Shown piece by piece: positions 52,824 through 61,720 of a DNA stretch of 64,000 bases. Position numbers and translations under genes: made by a program. The stretch comes from an uncultured Pelagibacteraceae bacterium (GTDB lineage Bacteria; Pseudomonadota; Alphaproteobacteria; Pelagibacterales; Pelagibacteraceae), in the NCBI GenBank assembly GCA_902591185.1, contig CACIZU010000003.1, positions 1 through 64,000 on the forward strand, given 5' to 3'. Within the stretch, counting starts at the first letter, position 1. Each line of letters opens with the position of its first letter. A model generated the notes under the pieces. That model had not been told where the DNA came from. It worked only from the letters and a program-made list of their open reading frames with translations, and searched no databases.

Positions 52824-53333
52824 ATGAAAAAAATATTCTTACTAATTATTTTAAGCTTATTTTTTATTACAAACGGTAATGCTGCTTGTGATGATCCTTT
52901 AACTGATGGTGTTGATTATTCAAACTGTAGATTTTCAGATGCACAGGATTTGCAAGGAAGTTATCTTCCAAACTCAAACCTTTCATTTGCAAGTTTTATT
53001 CAAGTAAATTTTGACAAAAGTATAATGATGAATTCAAATTTATCATTTGGTACTTTTCCTGAGTCTACATTTGTAAGAGCAAATCTTTATGAGACTGTTT
53101 CAATTGGAGCTAATTTTGAAAAATCTAACTTTAGTGGCTCAAATTTAACTAGAGTTGATTTTATGGGTGCAACTTTAATTGAAGCTAATTTCCAGAATTC
53201 TAATCTAATGGAAGCAAATTTTACTTCTTCTAATATAACAAATGCGAACTTTGATGGAGCTAATTTAATTGGAGCAACTTGGACAAATGGAGAAACTTGC
53301 GGTCCAGAGTCCATTGGTGTTTGTAATAAGTAA
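52824..53333 (+). CDS. secreted pentapeptide-repeat protein
   Basis: A 169-aa protein with a signal peptide (MKKIFLLIILSLFFITNGNA, cleavage before ACDD). From about residue 35 it is built of pentapeptide repeats of the A(N/D)LxxS/ANF type, such as SNLSFASF, SNLTRVDF and ANLIGATW, which fold as a right-handed quadrilateral beta helix. Function unknown; probably periplasmic. The ATG at 52824 gives a clean signal peptide; a TTG at 52809 is less likely. A TTGACA (52795-52800) sits 23 bp before the ATG. Confidence 0.82.
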   Translation: MKKIFLLIILSLFFITNGNAACDDPLTDGVDYSNCRFSDAQDLQGSYLPNSNLSFASFIQVNFDKSIMMNSNLSFGTFPESTFVRANLYETVSIGANFEKSNFSGSNLTRVDFMGATLIEANFQNSNLMEANFTSSNITNANFDGANLIGATWTNGETCGPESIGVCNK

Positions 53334-53339
53334 CAATTA

Positions 53340-53636
53340 ATGAACAATTCAATCAAGACAGATGATGTGATTTTTAATTTCTTTAAACAAATATGTGATG
53401 AAAAAGATGACGTGAAATGTTTAGAATTAGGAAAAAATTGGATTCATGCAATGGAAACCAATTTATCTACCATGGAATCTAATCTAAATGGAGCAGATAA
53501 ACTGAAGCATAGAGATAATATACAAAGTAATCGTGATCACTTGAATAGTTTAAAAAAGAAAAGCTCTTCAGAATGGCGAGAATATGCAACTCAATGTATG
53601 ATTGAAATAATGAATCATAAAGGTCATCAGTCATAA
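53340..53636 (+). CDS. hypothetical 98-aa protein
   Basis: A 98-aa polar, probably all-helical soluble protein with three cysteines (QICDEKDDVKC and QCMIEIM) and an acidic-to-basic pattern with no recognisable domain. It is 6 bp after the pentapeptide-repeat gene, so it may share its transcript. No family recognised. Codon use and length argue for a real gene. Confidence 0.6.
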   Translation: MNNSIKTDDVIFNFFKQICDEKDDVKCLELGKNWIHAMETNLSTMESNLNGADKLKHRDNIQSNRDHLNSLKKKSSSEWREYATQCMIEIMNHKGHQS

Positions 53637-53756
53637 GTAATCAAGAAAAAGTTTTTTGGTTATATGCGCATCTTTAATAATCTTTACTTTGTAATACTTA
53701 ATTGAAAAATATTTTTTGTAAAAGACTTTCAATATTCGTAAAAATATAATAATAAT

Positions 53757-53829
53757 TTTCTAAAGGGGTGTCTTAACAGACTGAGATTAAACCCTAAGAA
53801 CCTGTCCGGTAATTCAGAAAGGGAGAATA
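53757..53829 (+). ncRNA. TPP (THI-box) riboswitch
   Basis: The leader shows the conserved TPP aptamer blocks in order: GGGGTGTC, ACTGAGATTAAACCCT, AGAACCTGTCCGG and AAAGGGAG. The thiM-like CTGAGA and GAACCTG sequences are exact. The element is compact and has no P3a extension. The Shine-Dalgarno GGGAG is part of the 3' strand, with the ATG 5 nt on, so control is probably translational: TPP binding would hide the ribosome site of the transporter gene. Confidence 0.92.
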
Positions 53830-55272
53830 ATGGATAAAACATATTTTATAAGTCAATCGACATCATTAACATTAGTAATCATCATTAGTTTGATTTTTGC
53901 GATTTTAGGAATTTATCATTCTAAGAAATATCAAGGGATAAACAATTATTTAACAGCAAATAGAAATATTGGATTATTTTCTTTAACAACAAGTTTGGTT
54001 GCTTCAGCATTAGGTGCTTGGATTTTATTTGGGCCTGCAGCAGCAGCCACTTGGGGTGGAATTGGTGCGGTAATTGGTTATGCTCTAGGCACAGCTTTTC
54101 CAATGTTTTTTTTAATTTATTTAGGAAGAAAAATAAGAAATGAATTTCCAAAAGGATCATCTTTGATTGAATTTGTGAGAAAAAAATTTGGAAAAAGTTT
54201 ATTCAAACTAATTTTATTAATGACTATATTTTATATGTTTATTTTTTTATGCGCCGAAGTTACAGCCGTAGCAGTTTTAATAAACTATATATCAGGAACT
54301 GAACTTTGGATTACTGCATTAACAGTACTTTTGGCAACTCTAACTTATACATTATATGGCGGTTTAAGAGCTTCAATATACACAGACAATATACAAATGA
54401 TTGTAATTGGGGTTCTTTTATTGATTTCAGTTTCATACATAAGCTCATTTACAGGAGATGAATTTTCTTTTGCATTTGTAGAGAAAAAAAATCCACAATT
54501 ATTAAGTGCTTCTTACATTCCTAATTATACAGCTGGCTTAACATTTTTTATAGCTGTAGCAGCAACGAACTTGTTTCATCAGGGAAATTGGCAAAGAGTA
54601 TATGCAGCAAAAAATTATAAAACTTTAAAAAAAAGTTTAATTATTTCTTTTTTTATTATTGTTCCGATTGTTTTTTTTATGGGTTTTGCTGGAATAGTTT
54701 CCTTTTCAATAGACTCAAGTAATAGACCAGATCTTGGATTTTTTACATTATTATTAAAAGAGCAAATTGAATTTTTATCATTAATAATAGTTATTCTTGG
54801 ATTGGCTTTAACTATTTCAACAGTAGATACTTTGATAAACGCGATTTCAAGTTTATTTGTTGTGGATGGCAAGGCAACGTTTAATCTTGATAAAAAAACA
54901 GATTATTTAAAACTATCTAAATATTTTATCATATTTCTTTCATTGATTGCTTTTATTATTGCCTCAAAAGGATTTGATATTTTATATTTATTTTTATTAG
55001 CAGATTTATTTTGTTGTGCTTTTGTTTTAACTGTTTTTTACAGCTTCTATAATAAAAATATTAATGAAAAAACTGCTTACATATCAATTGTAGTAGGTTT
55101 AGTAGGTGGTTTTTTATTGTTCCCGTTTCCTGATTTTTCTAAAAGTTTATTAGTTGGAATATTGATGCCTAAGGAAATGTTTACACCTTTTATTGTTCAG
55201 TCTTTATTATTTTTATCTTTTGTTGTAGCGACCTTCTTGCCTGCAATAATTTTAAGAATAAAAAAATTTTAG
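53830..55272 (+). CDS. thiV: ThiV-type sodium:solute symporter, thiamin-precursor uptake
   Basis: A 480-aa sodium:solute symporter family protein with about 13 hydrophobic helices. Markers are NNYLTANRNIGLFSLTTSLVASALGAWILFGPA, TLYGGLRASIYTDNIQM and HQGNWQRVYAAKN. It follows a TPP riboswitch directly. SAR11 bacteria lack HMP synthesis and are known to need the pyrimidine precursor HMP; a riboswitch-linked symporter called ThiV was proposed as its importer. The match of family and riboswitch supports that name; the substrate itself is inferred. Confidence 0.88.
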   Translation: MDKTYFISQSTSLTLVIIISLIFAILGIYHSKKYQGINNYLTANRNIGLFSLTTSLVASALGAWILFGPAAAATWGGIGAVIGYALGTAFPMFFLIYLGRKIRNEFPKGSSLIEFVRKKFGKSLFKLILLMTIFYMFIFLCAEVTAVAVLINYISGTELWITALTVLLATLTYTLYGGLRASIYTDNIQMIVIGVLLLISVSYISSFTGDEFSFAFVEKKNPQLLSASYIPNYTAGLTFFIAVAATNLFHQGNWQRVYAAKNYKTLKKSLIISFFIIVPIVFFMGFAGIVSFSIDSSNRPDLGFFTLLLKEQIEFLSLIIVILGLALTISTVDTLINAISSLFVVDGKATFNLDKKTDYLKLSKYFIIFLSLIAFIIASKGFDILYLFLLADLFCCAFVLTVFYSFYNKNINEKTAYISIVVGLVGGFLLFPFPDFSKSLLVGILMPKEMFTPFIVQSLLFLSFVVATFLPAIILRIKKF

Positions 55273-55275
55273 CAA

Positions 55276-55647
55276 TTATTCTGAAGCATCTATTTGAGAA
55301 TAAATTTTTTCTCTATTGGTTTCACCTATAGTACGGGATAATTCTTTGTTATTTTTGTAGACAATAATAGTTGACCAATAATTAATATCTAATAATTTTG
55401 CAATATCTTTATTTTTTTTTTGCTCAAAACTTAAAAATAAAACATCCACAAAGTCTTCTTTTGCTTCATTTAATATTTTGACTTGTTTGGAACAAGAGTG
55501 ACAAGTTTTATTCCATGAATTAATAACTACAGTTTTACCTTCCATTTGTGCTTTTTTAAAAATTTCATTTGTAAAAGTAGTTTCTTTAGAATTAACGAAA
55601 GAGTTGCAATTTAAGATTACAAATAACAAAAGTAAAAATTTTTTCAT
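55276..55647 (-). CDS. periplasmic thioredoxin-like protein
   Basis: A 123-aa protein with a signal peptide (MKKFLLLLFVILNCNSFVNS) and a thioredoxin-like fold. The redox motif is CHSC within NSWNKTCHSCSKQV, and a later STIIVYKNNKELSRTIGET matches the strand before the cis-Pro loop, though Pro is replaced by Ser-Thr. Probably a periplasmic disulfide reductase or sensor. It ends 3 bp from the thiV stop (convergent). Confidence 0.78.
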   Translation of the reverse strand: MKKFLLLLFVILNCNSFVNSKETTFTNEIFKKAQMEGKTVVINSWNKTCHSCSKQVKILNEAKEDFVDVLFLSFEQKKNKDIAKLLDINYWSTIIVYKNNKELSRTIGETNREKIYSQIDASE

Positions 55648-55719
55648 AATTTTAGTTATTATAGTTTATTTAAATTTATTGTAATCTAAGAAATTGTCTT
55701 TATATACTCTGAAGTCAGC

Positions 55720-56655
55720 ATGTCAGAAAACCAAATAATCATTAATAACTTATCAAAAATTTACGATAATGGCTTTAAAGCACTAAAAAATATTAATCTT
55801 AACGTTAAAAAAGGTGAAATTTTTGCAATGCTTGGACCTAATGGTGCTGGGAAAACAACATTAATCAACATTATCTGTGGAATTGTAAAATCTTCATCTG
55901 GAAAAGTTACAGTAGATAATTTTAATATTATCGATGATTATAGAGAAACTCGTTCAAGAATTGGATTGGTTCCTCAAGAACTAACTTTAGAACAATTTGA
56001 AACAGTTTTTAATAATGTGTCTTATTCTAGAGGCTTGTATGGAAAAAAACCTGATCCAGCTCACATCGAAAAAATTTTAAAAGATTTAATTTTATGGGAT
56101 AAAAAAGATTTAAGATTAAATCAGCTTTCGGGTGGAATGAAAAGAAGAGTTTTAATTGCAAAAGCACTTTCTCATGAACCATCAATATTATTTTTAGACG
56201 AACCAACAGCGGGAGTTGATGTTGAATTAAGAAAGGAAATGTGGAAATTGGTTGAAAACTTAAGAAAAACAGGTGTAACAATTATTTTAACCACTCATTA
56301 TATAGAAGAAGCAGAGGCTATTGCTGATCGAGTTGGTGTTATTAATCAAGGAGAGATTATTATTGTAGATGATACAAAAGCATTGTTAAAAAAAATGGGT
56401 CATAAAAAACTTACCATTGAACTTCAGGAAAAAATTAATGAAATTCCAGTTCAGCTTAAAAAGTATAAATTAATATTAGGTAATGACAATATGTCTTTAG
56501 ATTACACTTATAATGTTCAAGATGAACAAACAGGTATTACCAACTTGTTGCAAGAATTAAAAGATGTAGGCTTGAAATTAAGAGATTTAAAAACTGAACA
56601 AAATAGCTTAGAAAAAATATTTGTTAGCTTAGTGAGGGAAAATAATGAAGTTTAA
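55720..56655 (+). CDS. ABC-2 transporter ATPase (YadG/CcmA type)
   Basis: A 311-aa ABC ATPase. Walker [10 protein letters not shown], signature [15 protein letters not shown], Walker [16 protein letters not shown], switch His in [20 protein letters not shown]. The C-terminal 80 residues are a regulatory tail. The pair with the following permease matches YadG/YadH, an exporter of unknown substrate found near many proteobacterial genes. Overlaps the permease by 11 bp. Confidence 0.93.
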   Translation: MSENQIIINNLSKIYDNGFKALKNINLNVKKGEIFAMLGPNGAGKTTLINIICGIVKSSSGKVTVDNFNIIDDYRETRSRIGLVPQELTLEQFETVFNNVSYSRGLYGKKPDPAHIEKILKDLILWDKKDLRLNQLSGGMKRRVLIAKALSHEPSILFLDEPTAGVDVELRKEMWKLVENLRKTGVTIILTTHYIEEAEAIADRVGVINQGEIIIVDDTKALLKKMGHKKLTIELQEKINEIPVQLKKYKLILGNDNMSLDYTYNVQDEQTGITNLLQELKDVGLKLRDLKTEQNSLEKIFVSLVRENNEV

Positions 56656-57412
56656 TTTTTACGCTTTTAAAGCAATTTACTTTCATGAAATGGACCGGTT
56701 CAAAAGAACATTAGGACAATCTTTGATTTCACCAGTGTTATCTACTTCGTTATATTTTATTGTATTTGGTTCTGTCATTGGTGGATATGTTGAAAATATT
56801 GATGGCATTAGTTATGGATCTTATATTGTACCAGGTTTACTTATGTTAACTTTGTTAACACAATCAATTAGCAATACTTCATTTGGAATTTTCTTTCCTA
56901 AATTTAATGGAACAATTTATGAAATTTTAGCAGCACCAATATCTACGTTTGAAATAGTATTGGCTTTTGTTGGAGCTGGAGCAACAAAAACTCTTATCAT
57001 AGGTGTTGTAATATTTATAACTTCAACTTTCTTTGTTGATGTTTATGTACAAAAACCATTTTTAATGATTATGTTACTTGTACTGGTAGCATTTACTTTT
57101 GCTTTATTTGGTTTCTTAATAGGTCTGATGAGTTCTAATTTTGAACAACTGTCAGTAATACCTACTTTAGTTATTACTCCTATGGTTTTTTTAGGTGGAA
57201 GTTTATATTCTTTAGATATGTTACCTCCATTTTGGCAAACAGTTACTTACTTTAATCCTGTAGTTTATTTGATAAATGGTATGAGATTTTCTTTTTATGG
57301 TGTTTCTGATTTTAATATTTGGATAAGTATTGGATCAATGATTTTATTCTTAGTTTTATGTGTGACAGTAGTAACCTTATTGCTTAAAAAAGGTTATAAT
57401 ATAAAGAATTAA
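56645..57412 (+). CDS. ABC-2 type transporter permease (YadH type)
   Basis: A 255-aa inner-membrane protein with six hydrophobic helices of the ABC-2 family. [25 protein letters not shown] starts the domain; [24 protein letters not shown] and [17 protein letters not shown] are the diagnostic C-terminal ABC-2 signature. Works with the ATPase before it as an exporter; substrate unknown. Confidence 0.93.
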   Translation: MKFNFYAFKAIYFHEMDRFKRTLGQSLISPVLSTSLYFIVFGSVIGGYVENIDGISYGSYIVPGLLMLTLLTQSISNTSFGIFFPKFNGTIYEILAAPISTFEIVLAFVGAGATKTLIIGVVIFITSTFFVDVYVQKPFLMIMLLVLVAFTFALFGFLIGLMSSNFEQLSVIPTLVITPMVFLGGSLYSLDMLPPFWQTVTYFNPVVYLINGMRFSFYGVSDFNIWISIGSMILFLVLCVTVVTLLLKKGYNIKN

Positions 57413-57416
57413 ACAA

Positions 57417-57445
57417 ACAAAAAAATAGCCCAGTTAAGGGCTATT
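57417..57445 (-). terminator. intrinsic terminator of aceA
   Basis: AATAGCCC (57424-57431) and GGGCTATT (57438-57445) form an 8-bp stem with loop AGTTAA. On the minus strand the hairpin is followed by seven T, so it ends aceA transcripts. The plus strand has A after the stem, so it is less suited to the ABC-2 genes. Confidence 0.82.
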
Positions 57446-57468
57446 AAAAAATATGAGGGAATTAATTT

Positions 57469-58743
57469 TTAAAATTGTTCGGATTCTGTAGAACCAGCCA
57501 TTGCAGTTGTTGAACTTGTTCCACTACTTATCGTGTTTGAAACAGCATCAAAATATGAGGTTCCAACTTCTCTTTGATGTTTAACGCTTGTATAACCATC
57601 TTTCTCTCGAGAAAATTCTTGTTGTTGAATTTTAGAGTAAGCAGCCATACCTTCTTTTTTATATTTTTCAGCAAGCTCAAAAATAGCTATATTTTGAGTA
57701 TGAAATCCAGCAAGAGTGATAAATTGAAATTTATATCCCATTTTGCTTATCTCTTGTTGAAAAGAAGCAATTTCATCATCGCTTAAATGTTTTTTCCAAT
57801 TAAATGAAGGAGAACAATTATATGCTAATAATTTTCCAGGAAATTTTTCATGTATTGCATCAGCAAATTTTTTCGCTTCTTTTAGATTTGGAGTTGCTGT
57901 TTCACACCAGATTAAATCTGAATAAGGTGCGTAAGCAAGGCCTCTTGAGATAGCTTGTTCAATTCCATCTTTTACGTAAAAGAAGCCTTCTGGTGATCTT
58001 TCACCTGTTAAAAATGGTTTGTCATTTTCATCATGATCATTTGTAATTAATTTTGCAGCATTAGCATCTGTTCTTGCCAAAATAATTAATGGTACATCAG
58101 CAATATCTGCAGCAAGTCTTGCAGCTTTTAAATTTTTAATCATTGTTCCTGTTGGAACTAAGACTTTACCACCCATATGACCACATTTTTTTTCACTAGC
58201 TAATTGATCTTCAAAGTGAACGCCAGCAGCACCAGCTTTAATAAATTTTTTTGCAAGCTCAAATACGTTTAGTGGTCCACCAAAACCTGCTTCACCATCT
58301 GCAATAATTGGCAACATATAATCAACTTTATTTTCTTTATTCATGTCACCATCTTTAATTTCCATATGTTGAATTTGATCAGCTCTAATTAAAGCATTAT
58401 TCATAGATTCAACTAATTTTGGTGCGCTATCGTAAGGATATAAAGATTGATCAGGATACATTTCCCCAGCAGTATTTGCATCTGCCGCAACTTGCCATCC
58501 ACTTAAGTAAATAGCTTTTAATCCTGCTTTAGCATGTTGAACAGCATGATTTCCTGAAAGAGAACCCAATGTATTAATATAAGGTTCAGAATTTAATAAT
58601 TTCCATAACTTTTCTGATTGTTGTTTACACAAAGAATATTCAATTTTAATTGAACCTCTAAGTCTTTCAACTTCTTCAGTAGAATAATCACGTTTAATTC
58701 CAAGAAATCTTTTTAAATCGTATGAGATATTTTCTGCACTCAT
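57469..58743 (-). CDS. aceA: isocitrate lyase
   Basis: Splits isocitrate to glyoxylate and succinate, the entry of the glyoxylate shunt; 424 aa, the typical short bacterial form. The active-site motif is [14 protein letters not shown] with catalytic Cys, preceded by [31 protein letters not shown] (read as GEAGFGG and VHFEDQ) and followed by [21 protein letters not shown] and the C-terminal GSTESEQF. A short ORF lies 47 bp upstream, and a RamB/ScfR-type regulator diverges beyond it; both suggest acetate- or carbon-responsive control. Confidence 0.97.
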   Translation of the reverse strand: MSAENISYDLKRFLGIKRDYSTEEVERLRGSIKIEYSLCKQQSEKLWKLLNSEPYINTLGSLSGNHAVQHAKAGLKAIYLSGWQVAADANTAGEMYPDQSLYPYDSAPKLVESMNNALIRADQIQHMEIKDGDMNKENKVDYMLPIIADGEAGFGGPLNVFELAKKFIKAGAAGVHFEDQLASEKKCGHMGGKVLVPTGTMIKNLKAARLAADIADVPLIILARTDANAAKLITNDHDENDKPFLTGERSPEGFFYVKDGIEQAISRGLAYAPYSDLIWCETATPNLKEAKKFADAIHEKFPGKLLAYNCSPSFNWKKHLSDDEIASFQQEISKMGYKFQFITLAGFHTQNIAIFELAEKYKKEGMAAYSKIQQQEFSREKDGYTSVKHQREVGTSYFDAVSNTISSGTSSTTAMAGSTESEQF

Positions 58744-58790
58744 TTTAGTAAATCCTTTAGTTATTTAGAAAATGTAATAAGTTGAACGAA

Positions 58791-58952
58791 TTAATTACCG
58801 TTGTTGAGAGTATCAACTAGATCTTTCATTCCACTTGAACCCCAATCACAATGATCATCTCTCATATAAATTCCTCTACTATTATGTTTAATCAGATCTT
58901 CATGACTGATGATTTGAGCTTCATTTTCTTTATTTTTTAATTTTTCGTCCAT
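58791..58952 (-). CDS. hypothetical 53-aa protein upstream of aceA
   Basis: An ATG ORF of 53 codons on the aceA strand. The product is acidic, with an N-terminal Lys/Glu/Asn-rich part (DEKLKNKENEAQIISHEDL) and a distinctive centre IYMRDDHCDWGSSGMKDLVD. The centre has Trp, Cys and His, rare residues that are unlikely to arise by chance in such AT-rich DNA. It lies between aceA and the repeat-rich promoter region, so it is probably on the aceA transcript. No family recognised. Confidence 0.55.
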   Translation of the reverse strand: MDEKLKNKENEAQIISHEDLIKHNSRGIYMRDDHCDWGSSGMKDLVDTLNNGN

Positions 58953-58965
58953 ATAAAGCTTTTAA

Positions 58966-59054
58966 TTTACAAGATTTACAAAATCTATAAAAAACTAAAA
59001 AAAGCTTGTAAATCAAAGAAAAAAATTGTAAAAATAAATTTACAAAATTTACAA
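58966..59054. promoter_or_regulatory. TTTACAA repeat cluster, probable operator of aceA and its regulator
   Basis: TTTACAA occurs at 58966, 58975, 59039 and 59048, forming two direct-repeat pairs with the same 9-bp spacing, and inverted (TTGTAAA) at 59006 and 59026. Six copies of a 7-mer in 89 bp, with repeated geometry, indicate a binding region. It fills the divergent promoter between the aceA-side small ORF and a RamB/ScfR-like gene. RamB of actinobacteria binds AAAGTTTGCAA-like sites, loosely similar. Confidence 0.65.
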
Positions 59055-59063
59055 ATAGTAAAT

Positions 59064-60494
59064 ATGAGTCAATTAGATTTAAAAATAGGACCTAAAATCA
59101 AGGCTTTTAGAAGAAAGCTTGGTCTTCAAGCAAACAAGTTAGCTGAAGAATTAAGCATATCCCCGAGTTATTTAAATTTAATTGAGAGTGGAAAAAGAAA
59201 AATTGATGGGGATCTTCTTTTAAAAGTTTGTGAAAAACTTAATATTGAATTGTCTCATCTTACTTCCAAAACAGATATTAATTTACAAAATACAATTTCT
59301 GAAATTTTAGATGACACTTTATTTGAGGATTTAGATATTTTAGGACCTGAAGTAAAAGATCTAGTCAGTACAAATCCAAAAATTGGAAAAGCTATTGTAA
59401 GGCTCGGAGATATTTTAAAAAAAAAGGATCATGAATTAGTTAATAAGATTGAAAAAATTTCAGGAAAAATAGTTGATAATAGAAAAAATTCTTTTCCAGG
59501 AGAAGTAATTTCAGACTTTCTTCAACAAAATAAAAATTATTTTCCTAAACTAGAAGATTTCGCAAATCAAGTTTTTGATAAAATTCAAAAAAATAATCGA
59601 ACTAGATACATTGCTCTTTGTGAATATTTAAGCTCAGAATATTCAATTAAAGTAAAAGATGTAATACCTGATGAAAACAAACCATTTTCAAAAATATTTA
59701 ACAAAAACAAAAAAGAACTTTTGTTAAGTGATTATAGTTCATTAGAGACAAAAAAACTTCATGCAGCTGCTCGAATTGCGCAAGAAGGTGCTGATAAAGA
59801 AATAGATAATTATTTGTCTCAATTTAGCTTTCCATCAGATGAGTCAAGAAAATTGACTAAAGTTGCTTTATTAAATTATACAGGTGCAGCAATTTTAATG
59901 CCTTACAAGCTTTTTCATTCTGAATGTAAAAAATTAAAATATGATTTACAACTTTTACAAAATACATTTGCTACATCATTTGAACAAGTTGCTCACAGAG
60001 TAACAAGTCTTCAAGATCCTAAATTACCAGGAATACCATTTCATATGTTGAGAACTGATATAGCAGGAAACATCTCTAAAAGGTTTTCTTTATCCGGTAT
60101 AGAAATACCAAGATATGGAGGAGCTTGTCCTAGATGGAATGTTTATTCAGCTTTTACAAGACCAGGAGTAATTCAAGCAGCGGTAAGTAAAATGACTAAT
60201 GGTGAAAAATATGTTTGTATAGCCAGAACTGTTGAAAAAGGTATTGGTAGATACGGTCAATCAAAAAGTATTTTATCAATAGGTTTGGGCTGTGAAGCTA
60301 AATATGCAAAAGAATTTGTTTATACAGAAAATTTAGATATATCAGATAAAAAAACAGAAATACCCATAGGTGTATCATGCAGAACCTGTGACAGATTAGA
60401 TTGTTCACAAAGAGCATTTCCTCCTTTACATAAAAAATTTGACGTAGATATTAATTCTAGGGGAGTATCTGTTTATGTTAACGACAAAAATTAA
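59064..60494 (+). CDS. RamB/ScfR-type XRE transcriptional regulator
   Basis: A 476-aa protein with an N-terminal HTH_3 domain (KIKAFRRKLGLQANKLAEELSIS, then SYLNLIESGKRKI), a middle domain related to IrrE/M78 peptidases but without a visible HExxH, and the C-terminal DUF2083 region with GVSCRTCDRLDCSQRAFPPL. This architecture matches ScfR/RamB regulators of acetate and propionate metabolism, which sense acyl-CoAs and commonly flank aceA, as here. The divergent arrangement and the shared TTTACAA cluster support control of aceA and of itself. Confidence 0.9.
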   Translation: MSQLDLKIGPKIKAFRRKLGLQANKLAEELSISPSYLNLIESGKRKIDGDLLLKVCEKLNIELSHLTSKTDINLQNTISEILDDTLFEDLDILGPEVKDLVSTNPKIGKAIVRLGDILKKKDHELVNKIEKISGKIVDNRKNSFPGEVISDFLQQNKNYFPKLEDFANQVFDKIQKNNRTRYIALCEYLSSEYSIKVKDVIPDENKPFSKIFNKNKKELLLSDYSSLETKKLHAAARIAQEGADKEIDNYLSQFSFPSDESRKLTKVALLNYTGAAILMPYKLFHSECKKLKYDLQLLQNTFATSFEQVAHRVTSLQDPKLPGIPFHMLRTDIAGNISKRFSLSGIEIPRYGGACPRWNVYSAFTRPGVIQAAVSKMTNGEKYVCIARTVEKGIGRYGQSKSILSIGLGCEAKYAKEFVYTENLDISDKKTEIPIGVSCRTCDRLDCSQRAFPPLHKKFDVDINSRGVSVYVNDKN

Positions 60495-60511
60495 TTAAGT
60501 AATTTCATAAA

Positions 60512-61135
60512 ATGATAAAAGTTTTGAAGGATAAATTGAAGCCTAGAATTAAAGCCAGAATTCGAAAAAATAAACAAATTTTAAAGAAAAAATTAAAACC
60601 AAGAATTAAAGCCAGAATTCGAAAAAATAAACAAATTTTCAGTAAAAAAATTATTAATTTTTTTGAATGGGTAAAAGGGGCAGAATTAGTGGAGCTTAAA
60701 AAATGTAATACAGAAGAAGATCCTGTTAGACCTGAATTAGATAACAATTTTAGAACAGGTTATGGTCGTAAAATTTATGGTGTTAAATATAAAGGAGAAA
60801 TTCATGCTGTAATGTGTTTTGGATATACCAATAAAATACCAAAAAGTGTTGAAGAATTAGAAAAATTAAGCATGGATGCTTTTTTACAAAGTGCATTGAG
60901 AGATCAAAATATTGGGAAAATAGCAATTGCTTATACAGTTTGGTCTAAAAAAAAAGGTGGAGGAAAATTAATTGTTAAAGAAGTATTTAAAAAAATAAAA
61001 AAATCTAACCATTTAAATAGATTGGTAACACTTTCGCCACTTACAGAAATGGCAACAAAATTTCATGAAAGAAATGGTGCAAAACTTTTACAAATTAATG
61101 AAACTACGCAAAATTTTGAATATAAAATAATGTAA
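60512..61135 (+). CDS. GNAT-like protein with duplicated basic N-terminus
   Basis: A 207-aa protein. Residues 8-45 are two copies of a 19-residue basic unit, KLKPRIKARIRKNKQILKK and its near copy, predicted helical. The rest resembles a GNAT acetyltransferase: KIAIAYTVWSKKKGGGKLIVKEVF as the acetyl-CoA region and LVTLSPLTEMATKFHERNGAKLL as the last motif. No firm substrate. The GNAT call rests on the C-terminal pattern only. It is 17 bp after the aceA regulator on the same strand. Confidence 0.55.
   Translation: MIKVLKDKLKPRIKARIRKNKQILKKKLKPRIKARIRKNKQIFSKKIINFFEWVKGAELVELKKCNTEEDPVRPELDNNFRTGYGRKIYGVKYKGEIHAVMCFGYTNKIPKSVEELEKLSMDAFLQSALRDQNIGKIAIAYTVWSKKKGGGKLIVKEVFKKIKKSNHLNRLVTLSPLTEMATKFHERNGAKLLQINETTQNFEYKIM
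60545..60639 (+). repeat. 38-bp exact direct repeat, 57-bp period, in frame
   Basis: Positions 60545-60582 and 60602-60639 are identical; the period of 57 bp equals 19 codons. It duplicates a basic peptide at the N-terminus of the GNAT-like protein and covers its KARIRKNKQI core. Confidence 0.9.
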
Positions 61136-61139
61136 TTTT

Positions 61140-61703
61140 ATGAATTTTCTAAAGTTTTATATTTTAATATTTTGTACTTTGTTTTTTTTCACGTATTCTA
61201 ATGTAATGGCATATGAAGAAGCAAATTATGAAGTGGTATCTTCAAATGAAGTTTATGAGATTAGAAAATATTCTAATCGTTTAGCTGCTGAAACAATAAC
61301 TACTAACCAAAACAATAGTTTTAGAAAATTATTTAACTATATATCTGGAAGCAATAAAACTAACGAAAAAATTAAAATGACTACCCCGGTAACTCAAATA
61401 GAGAGAGAAGGAAAAATGACTATGCAATTTTATTTACCAAGTAAATATAATAAAGAAGATGTCCCTAATCCTTCTAAATCAGATATAAAGATTGTAAATA
61501 TTGAAGGAGGTTATTATGCTGTTATTAGATATTCAGGAAGAGCCTCAGATAAAAATTTTATTAAACATAAAGATATTTTAGAGAAAGAATTGTTGAAAAA
61601 TAATATTTTAGTTTTAAGTCAGCCTATAAAAGCAACGTATAATGGACCATTTACCTTACCGATGTTTCGTAGAAATGAGGCAATGTTTAAAGTTAAATTT
61701 TAA
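61140..61703 (+). CDS. SOUL heme-binding family protein
   Basis: A 187-aa protein with a signal peptide (FCTLFFFTYSNVMA) and a SOUL domain: ANYEVVSSNEVYEIRKYSNRLAAET at the start, KIKMTTPVTQIEREGKMTMQFYLP in the middle and PMFRRNEAMFKVKF at the end. SOUL proteins bind heme or porphyrin in some organisms; bacterial roles are unclear. Exported, probably periplasmic. Four bases separate it from the GNAT-like gene. Confidence 0.9.
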   Translation: MNFLKFYILIFCTLFFFTYSNVMAYEEANYEVVSSNEVYEIRKYSNRLAAETITTNQNNSFRKLFNYISGSNKTNEKIKMTTPVTQIEREGKMTMQFYLPSKYNKEDVPNPSKSDIKIVNIEGGYYAVIRYSGRASDKNFIKHKDILEKELLKNNILVLSQPIKATYNGPFTLPMFRRNEAMFKVKF

Positions 61704-61720
61704 TCTAAGAATAATTTTAA

